From Magnolia sinica (Eukaryota; Streptophyta; Magnoliopsida; Magnoliales; Magnoliaceae): a DNA stretch of 64,000 bases. Below are positions 57,767 to 64,000 of the stretch, piece by piece; the first letter of the stretch is position 1; every line of letters starts with the position of its first letter. A model generated the notes under the pieces. That model saw only the letters and a list, made by a program, of their open reading frames with translations, was not told where the DNA came from and ran no database searches. The position numbers and the translations under genes are program-made. The stretch lies in assembly GCF_029962835.1 (NCBI RefSeq), contig NC_080577.1, positions 7,230,501 through 7,294,500 of the forward strand, in the 5' to 3' direction.

Positions 57767-58600
57767 TTGGGAAGTTTTCCGTTTCTTGCAAATTCACTTG
57801 GTTTTTCTGTCAAGGCTGCCTATCTTACCAAGTCCATGATCGAAAAGTTTCCTAGTTGGAGCCATAAATGTTTTCAACATTTTGCTCAGGCAATCCAAAC
57901 AGTCCATCTTCTAGACCTCACTATGGATAGGTGTATGGGAAAATCCCGCATTAAGGTCCTCACTGTTCAAACAAAGTGTTGAACATGTCGGACCTCTAAT
58001 CATTCGCATTAAGGTCCTCACTGTTCAAACAAAGTGTTGAACATGTCGGACTTCTAATCATTCTTCGTATGGTAAAGATACCTGGTCGACGAGAATTGCT
58101 GTGTTGCTCATTCACAGTGGAAAATTACCAGATGAGCAGAGTGGATCATGGAGTGGCAAGAAACAAATATTGAGCATTGCTAGCAAACATTTTCATTTAT
58201 ATTTGCTGCATCAGTTCTGTCGGTTCATACTATCATATTTGTCTGTATGACAGCCATTTTGGTACTTCTGTCTGTTCTGTAGAGGTTCCTGATGCTTAAC
58301 GCCTTATACCATGTGTTCATGTAACAGTTATTTCTGTTATCTAGCATTCCCATTGCAACTCATTTTCCCGTTACTCCCTCAGCATCTTGATTCACATGTG
58401 ATCAAAATTTATATATCTTAAAACAAGTTGAAATAATATCCAATACTCGTGGACTTGATGCTGTAGCATGTGATTTCCTGCTCATTCTGTCATTGATCTG
58501 CAGCGCACAGTTCCTTTTCCATCATATCTTGAGATAACATGCAGAACCACAATGCTTGGTGAACTACACACATGGAAGGGCGGAAAAGGGTCCTTCACTG
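57767..58600 (+). pseudogene. Exon-like fragments of an unidentified protein
   Basis: I do not recognise this. Three protein-like stretches lie in order: SLGFSVKAAYLTKSMIEKF, followed by HFAQAIQTVHLLDLTMDR (57767-57982); STRIAVLLIHSGKLPDEQSG (58074-58253); and a 97-base segment 58504-58600 with both a good acceptor (GATCTGCAG) and a good donor (G|GTGAGT), reading TVPFPSYLEITCRTTMLGEL. No start, no end and no downstream exons were found, and a 58-bp duplication with an in-unit stop lies between the first two. It is probably a gene remnant; chance ORFs remain possible. Confidence 0.3.
57948..58063 (+). repeat. 58-bp tandem duplication
   Basis: Copies 57948-58005 and 58006-58063 both start GCATTAAGGTCCTCACTG and differ by a single base (GACCTC / GACTTC), so the duplication is recent. 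The unit is not a multiple of three and contains a stop in the surrounding open frame. Confidence 0.95.
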
Positions 58601-58837
58601 GTGAGTTCACATATTGCTGCAAAATCATGTTTTGCTTTGTGATGGTAAGGATTTGCTTGCATGTCTGCTTCTTCACCATCCAGCAAGACAGACACTAGGA
58701 TGCGTTTGACTTCCACTACAGGGTGATGAAGTGTCGGGACTGTCCGGCTGATGGAATTTTTGAGTTGGTAAGGTTGAATCGCATGTCCTACTATGGCAAG
58801 TTTCTATTCCAGCCCAGTAGCTGGATATGTATTCTCT

Positions 58838-58915
58838 GGTAAGCTGAGCTCGGACCCAAGACTTCAATGTTGAAATACATCCTACAGCCACTGAGCTACA
58901 GGCATTAATAGTTGA
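58838..58915 (-). mobile_element. tRNA-derived SINE head
   Basis: The minus strand reads TGTAGCTCAGTGGCTGTAGG (A-box), then TTTCAACATTGAAGTCTTGG and the B-box-like GGGTCCGAGCTC. The middle matches the elements at 40560 and 60738. Full borders are not resolved. Confidence 0.55.
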
Positions 58916-58919
58916 ACCC

Positions 58920-60722
58920 ATTGGTGGGTTGTTTCTATACTGCTGATTTTGAGAGATCTACTGCCTTTGCACAACTCCAATCGCTGAATTTCTTAATGGA
59001 CCCTTTTGTGACCCATTAGAACCAGTGGCCCAGGTGCTCTGTGGTGGTCTGGATGTGTGCCAGCATTCATGGTGGGCTTTTATTGGCCATATAGTTGTGG
59101 GCCTCATTTACCTTAGTAGATGGAACCAGCTAAGCGCTGGGTTAGTACTAAATGTTTGCTGTGGAAGGAGGGGTTGAAGGTTTAACATGTATCTCTTGAT
59201 TATTGGGCTGGCCTGATTTTTGTGCTGGGGCATGTTCATGGGGTCCACCTAATGCCTGGTTTGGATGTGGCCCCGTATGCCTCATTATGCACATGCAGCA
59301 GCATCGACGCCTGGTTAGTGAATCCTTGAATATTGAGGACAGTCATGGGCATTGTACAACCACTAGATCTTAAATGTTCAGGCAATGTGTGAGGTGATCC
59401 ACTCATCAGATGGGCCACAAACATGTCTTACATGTATACTGTCTTTTCTTCTCCCCATTCTCAAGCAGCTGCAGATGGGCCACAAACATGTCCTACACGT
59501 ATACTATTCTTCTATGTTTGCAGTTAGCGCACGTAGAAAAGACAGAATGAAAGACAAGGTAATGACTCGGTGAGAAGATGGTAGCTGCCAATGTGAAAGT
59601 TACTGGAAATAGAGAACATGTGACTCGCTAGCTGAGTCAACTCAGAATGAGTACACTTTGCAAGTGTACTCGATCTGATCATCTCACCCGTGTATCTCAA
59701 TACGTGGATGCGGCGTCTCAGGACCGATATAATTATCAAATGAGCCAATCGAATGATCGAGAGAAAGTTACTGACTTACCCAGTTATATGTATACGGCTG
59801 TCCACTTGATGATTAGATCACATGACATACTTGCATTAGGGATCAGAATGCAAACCTTGCACATGATCTCGTGGAGGTTTTCAGTCTCTTCCCTTTTTAC
59901 CAGCACTAATAAACCCTTCATTTCCATTTTCTTTTTCTTAATGAGATGTCGAATCTACCGTCTGTAAATCAGAATTCCCAAATGGACAGTCGTCATGTTT
60001 TCGAATAAGTGGGCCCGTGGTTGAATCTATAAAAGTGGGCCAACTGATTGGGGGTGCCTCAAACTATAGTCGTGAGGCACGCTCTACAAATCTCCAACGC
60101 GACAAGACTCACCCTTCGAACAGTTGCGTGTGAACCTACTGTGGGGCCGTACCCTCACCTACCGAGTATGATACATATGGCAAGGGTTGTTGGATGTGGG
60201 CCCCACTTCAAATCTACTGTGGGGCCGTACCACCATGAGATAGCTGGTTATTGATGTGGGCACATCACTAGCTTGTGCCAACGGTCCAAATTCAGTCCGG
60301 TCTTTTGCTCGGGCTGAGCCTGACCTGACTATTAACGGGACTTACAGGCCCGAGTAGGACCCAGAACCCAACAGAGCATGCCCGGTCCAATAGCCACCAC
60401 GACCAATGCAGGGCATCTCGTTAGTCTTGGTTGCCTGCCGTAAACCCACTCCACTGGCTACGGATCAGTGAATTTAGATGATCCATCAGGTTTGTCTTGT
60501 TTCAAATGCAGTGGTACAAAACCTTCCTGATAAGCAAAACCAATAACGTGAACCATCAGTGAATTGGCATTGCACCGACTGCTAGCTACGCCCTTTGTTT
60601 CAGCCGCCCATTGGTTTAATGCACTGGTCCACCTGATGAGTGGACCAGCTTGAATTTGGTCCAAGGCATCCGCACCCTGGTTCCCACCTGATGGACAAGG
60701 TGGTATTGTTGTGTGTTGGCAA
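58920..60722. other. Intergenic, nothing coding recognised
   Basis: No gene. GATGGGCCACAAACATGTC(T/C)TACA(T/C)GTATACT occurs twice (59410 and 59474), a short local duplication. The phrase TACTGTGGGGCCGTACC also occurs twice (60137 and 60215). Otherwise it is the usual GTGGGGCCC-type repeat wording. Confidence 0.4.
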
Positions 60723-60737
60723 GTAGATGGGTTAGCA

Positions 60738-60860
60738 TTGCGTGAAAGATACCTCGTTTCAACATTGAGGCCTTGGTTTCGATCTCTAGTGGGGGTGGCT
60801 AACAGTGAAGTGTCAACTGACAGTGGGGTGTACTAACAAGCTAACAAAAAAAAAAAAAAC
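60738..60860 (+). mobile_element. SINE with 15-bp target duplication
   Basis: A B-box-like GGCCTTGGTTTCGATCTC, a body (GGCTAACAGTGAAGTGTCAA) and a long A-tail (60846-60859) lie between perfect copies of GTAGATGGGTTAGCA at 60723-60737 and 60861-60875. The A-box part is shortened. The perfect 15-mer indicates a recent insertion. Confidence 0.88.
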
Positions 60861-61402
60861 GTAGATGGGTTAGCACCATGCATGCACACGGGGTGAGCGA
60901 ATTTCTGTATAGCCAAAGGCAGAGAAGGCTGATGTATCTGTCAATCCAGGTAGTTGCAAGTAGCGATGGCTCACAAAATGAAAAGACGCTGTCGACATTT
61001 GCCAGGGCCTTTCTATTTCTACGTTCATCCATTGATCAAGGAGACAAAAAGGCGTACACAATACTAGTCTAAGAAAACAAACAAAAAATAAAATAAAATC
61101 TTTTTCTCCACAACGATACAAAATGATGGTGTGCGTGTGACCATATAACAAAAAAGGTCAGGCTTGCAACACCAGCACTTCCCAAGAGGTCACCCATCCT
61201 TAAAAACTTTTCTCGCCCATCTAATGGAAGAGTTCTGATGGGGAGCGGTGCACTAGTGCCAGCATGATTACACCCATTCTCCTTCACCATAACACAAAAG
61301 CCATACCGCTTTCGGTTGTATTGGCACAGTAAGGTGGGAGGCTCCACTGCCACAATGGCCAAAGCAGTTTTGTGTAACTTTCACATTGGCAGCTACCATC
61401 TA

Positions 61403-62831
61403 TCAATTTGACTGCTTAGTAGTTGTAGTAGCGTGATCAAACTGTGGAATATCTTTCTGCTTCGTTTTCCTCTTGCGTTTATGGTTCTTGTGCTTTCCTT
61501 TGAACCTCAAACGCGCTTTCAGGCTCCTTTCCCATACCTTCTTATGCTTCTGATATATCAGCATCACAGCCTGTGCGTCCTCGATCTGAAACGACATTCC
61601 GCAATTGCTAAGCTAACGGTTCTTATAGCTCTTGTCATAATTTCATTAAACAGAGATATTTCAAATGATCTATGAGGTAAAATGGCAGATAGAGAAACAC
61701 AAGAATGCCCTTGCAATTCCAAATGTTTGAAATTCATGTGTATCTAGTGAGATCAAACAAACTAAACAGCAATAGTTGTGTAAGTGGTAGAATCTGCTGA
61801 TGTGGATTGTACACTTTTTCTCAGTAATTTCACACAAACTAATGGCTCTTTTGCATGTTACTTATGATGGTCAGTTTACTAGTCCATGGACCACTACCAC
61901 ATCTGGGGCCTCCCTCAGATATTGGAACCATCCACCTAGTAAGTCCTATCGCAGATGGATCATGATGCAAAAGTTATACTGAACTTATGTCTGCCCATCC
62001 AACTGAAGGACTTCTATATGCTGAGACTCATGTATCATATATTCATGAGATTTTAGCGTGGTCCCCCCAAGTTGGGGTCTAAAAGATGAATGGTTTCCAA
62101 ACATGGAGTATGGGACCCATGCGTGGAGTTTCAAGACCCCAAGTACAGATGGCCCAACAGTATCAATCCCCTTCCCTTTTACCTGTCCAAATAAAGGCAT
62201 CTACCATCATATGGTGCTAAGGGACTTACTGAGCAATGCTCTTTTTGTTGGATCTTGACGCCGAGAAACTGAGTTGCAAGAACCCGAAGTGCCTGTTTCC
62301 GCCCTTCCCTGCAGCATCAACCACGCACGTTAGCAGATATGGTAGAATATTAAAAACTTAAGACACTCAAATACTGATTCCAAAATCTGAGAAGTAATAC
62401 TTTAGAAGGGGCTGATATTCTGAAGTATCCCGCGTGTCCTTCTTTGGATGACTCAACAACAACGCCTGTTACCAAACTTGAACACATTCACTTCAACAAT
62501 TTCGATACCATTTCAGTCACAAATACATTAAAAGCCAAGGCTGTCCACCTTAAGATCATTGTGCAGAGCATGGCCCACAAGAATTCTTCCTTTAATCAAC
62601 TCTGCCACTTTCTTTTGAACAGCCTGAAAGTCCTTAGCTGCAGATTTCTTCACTTTAGATAAACAAGGGGAGAACTGAACAAAAACCAGTTGCAGTTTAA
62701 GAGAAAAAATAACAAAGTCAACCTTTTCTTAAGTTGTGTGGTCGGATCCCACTAATTTCTGTGCGGAAGTCAACAACATGTTCTAAGGGGCGAACATACT
62801 CATCATATAGGACATTTCCCCATGCATTCAC
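61403..62831 (-). CDS. RNA exonuclease 4 (REXO4/XPMC2-like), C-terminal part
   Basis: Five exons on the minus strand with GT-AG borders and matching phases: 62723-62831, 62549-62637, 62401-62465, 62230-62308 and 61403-61585, ending at TGA. They give 174 residues. The order is VNAWGNVLYDEYVRPLEHVV, then EISGIRPHNLRK, the Exo II motif GRILVGHALHNDLK with its catalytic Asp, SHPKKDTRDTSEYQPLLK, then the Exo III motif EHCSIEDAQAVM with the catalytic His and Asp of DEDDh exonucleases. The tail is Lys/Arg-rich (FKGKHKNHKRKRKTKQK), like a nucleolar targeting signal. REXO4 proteins are 3'-5' RNA exonucleases; relatives act in rRNA processing. The exons with Exo I (the D-x-E motif) and the N-terminus lie beyond base 64000. 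The reading frame is intact, so it is probably functional. Confidence 0.92.
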
Positions 62832-64000
62832 CTGTGATAACAAGTATAGCTACTTATCAATTGTCATATAAAAAAAACATAAACTAAACCATATAACCAA
62901 TCCTTCTGTTTCAAAAAAAAATAAAAATCATAGGTCGAACTGGAACACCATGTCCGCATTCTCTCAAATGGCAACAAACCTCCTCTTTTGTTTCTTCTCA
63001 CATGAAACCTATTTAGGTCAACTTAAAGACCAAAAACAAATATGGTATGGAAGGTCCAATCAACTCTATCCCTGGGAATTTTTTCTTAAATAGAATATTG
63101 CATCAATTGAGATGTGTGGCAAACTAACATCGTCCAACTTATTCATCTAGACACTTGAACATGTTTATGCCTAGATAACCAAATACAAACATTTATACAG
63201 ACTTAATTAGCAGAATGGGGATATAACCCACAATTGATCAAAATTCAGGATATGGAAATGAATACGCATACCCATTTCATAACATGCTAGTTATATTAAG
63301 TTCTATGGATTTTATTAAAAACATGTGACCTAATTTTTATTTTTATTTTTAGTTTTGTTAAAAAGGACCATTGCATTTTAATCTAGCCTTCCAAGCACAA
63401 TGAAACTACTAATATTTATGGCTTTCTGCAGATTGAGTAATTGAGAGTAAGACTAGGTTAAAATATACACCATAAGTATCCTGTACCAGTATCAGTACCG
63501 TATTAGTCTGGTATGATATTCAGCATACAAAAGTATTCAGGTATCATAGGTTGATACAGCCTTTGAGGGACATGCATCTAGGACCATATAGACTTCTAAA
63601 TATGTTCTTTCCAAGTCCGTCTTTCATTTTTCTGATGCAAGTGCATGTGCTTGGATTCTCTTCCAAGGGAAAATCATATGGTTCAAACATCAATCTCATT
63701 TGGAATTGACAAGGTACATCGTCTAGGACATATGATTTTGGGGGTTATGATTGGTATTCAAACATCAATCTCACTTGACACAGTTTTGTAGTGCTTTTCA
63801 AGTTCAGCTATTCATACACATTTTTTGCTGTCGTTAAATTCAGTCTCAGCAGCCAAACAATATTAAAATCTTGATGACAATCTCTGATAGCAGCATCCAA
63901 GAAATTGCTGACATGACTGCCCACATCCATAGTGTTTCAGCATGCACAAATGGCAGGAAAAAATACTGACAGATTAAAGATAAAGCTTCATACTTGACCT
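62832..64000 (-). other. Intron of the REXO4-like gene
   Basis: Upstream of the acceptor at 62832-62833 I found no exon matching the expected Exo I region, so this is at least 1.17 kb of intron running off the window. AT-rich, with no recognised repeat. Confidence 0.6.

Overview
This is nuclear DNA of a flowering plant. The genes are split by long introns with GT-AG borders, the non-coding DNA is AT-rich, and nearly every gap and large intron is filled with retrotransposon and MITE debris. Many repeats carry the GTGGGGCCCACC / ATGATGTATG wording that I associate with magnoliid trees; that placement is a weak inference.

Only three genes can be supported. (1) A minus-strand zinc-independent MDR oxidoreductase of the RTN4IP1 / zeta-crystallin type. 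Six exons lie between 13796 and 4324 (309 residues); a TATA box sits at 13984-13991, and the last exon was not found and probably lies left of base 1. (2) A complete plus-strand VOZ transcription factor, four coding exons between 39562 and 45158 (485 residues), with a probable 5'UTR intron and a poly(A) signal near 45654. (3) The 3' half of a minus-strand RNA exonuclease 4 (REXO4/XPMC2-like) gene, five exons between 62831 and 61403 (174 residues); the exons with the first catalytic motif lie beyond base 64000. The genes are unrelated in function and far apart, so no operon-like logic applies. The first two are divergent and the last two convergent.

Region by region: 1-13796 is the oxidoreductase gene, whose introns hold a SINE, an RTE LINE split by a MITE, two L1 insertions in opposite orientations, a TRIM element and two other MITEs. 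13992-39300 is intergenic, with foldback elements, a TRIM fragment, a 2.8-kb solo LTR with a perfect 5-bp target duplication, and two or three non-autonomous hAT-like elements rich in GACTCG/AGCTCG. 39300-45700 is the VOZ gene; its 3.9-kb second intron contains an L1 copy (itself carrying a MITE) and an antisense RTE tail split by another MITE. 45700-61000 is intergenic, with a decayed hAT transposase pseudogene interrupted by a SINE and a MITE, and an RTE LINE interrupted by a complete 521-bp TRIM. 61403-64000 is the REXO4-like gene.

I saw no new biochemical system. What is unusual is the legibility of the nested insertions: about a dozen have target-site duplications I could read, and together they give a relative insertion history and define small element families (a 'GTAACGG' MITE, a 232-bp-LTR TRIM, tRNA-derived SINEs). 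All calls come from reading the bases; no search was run.
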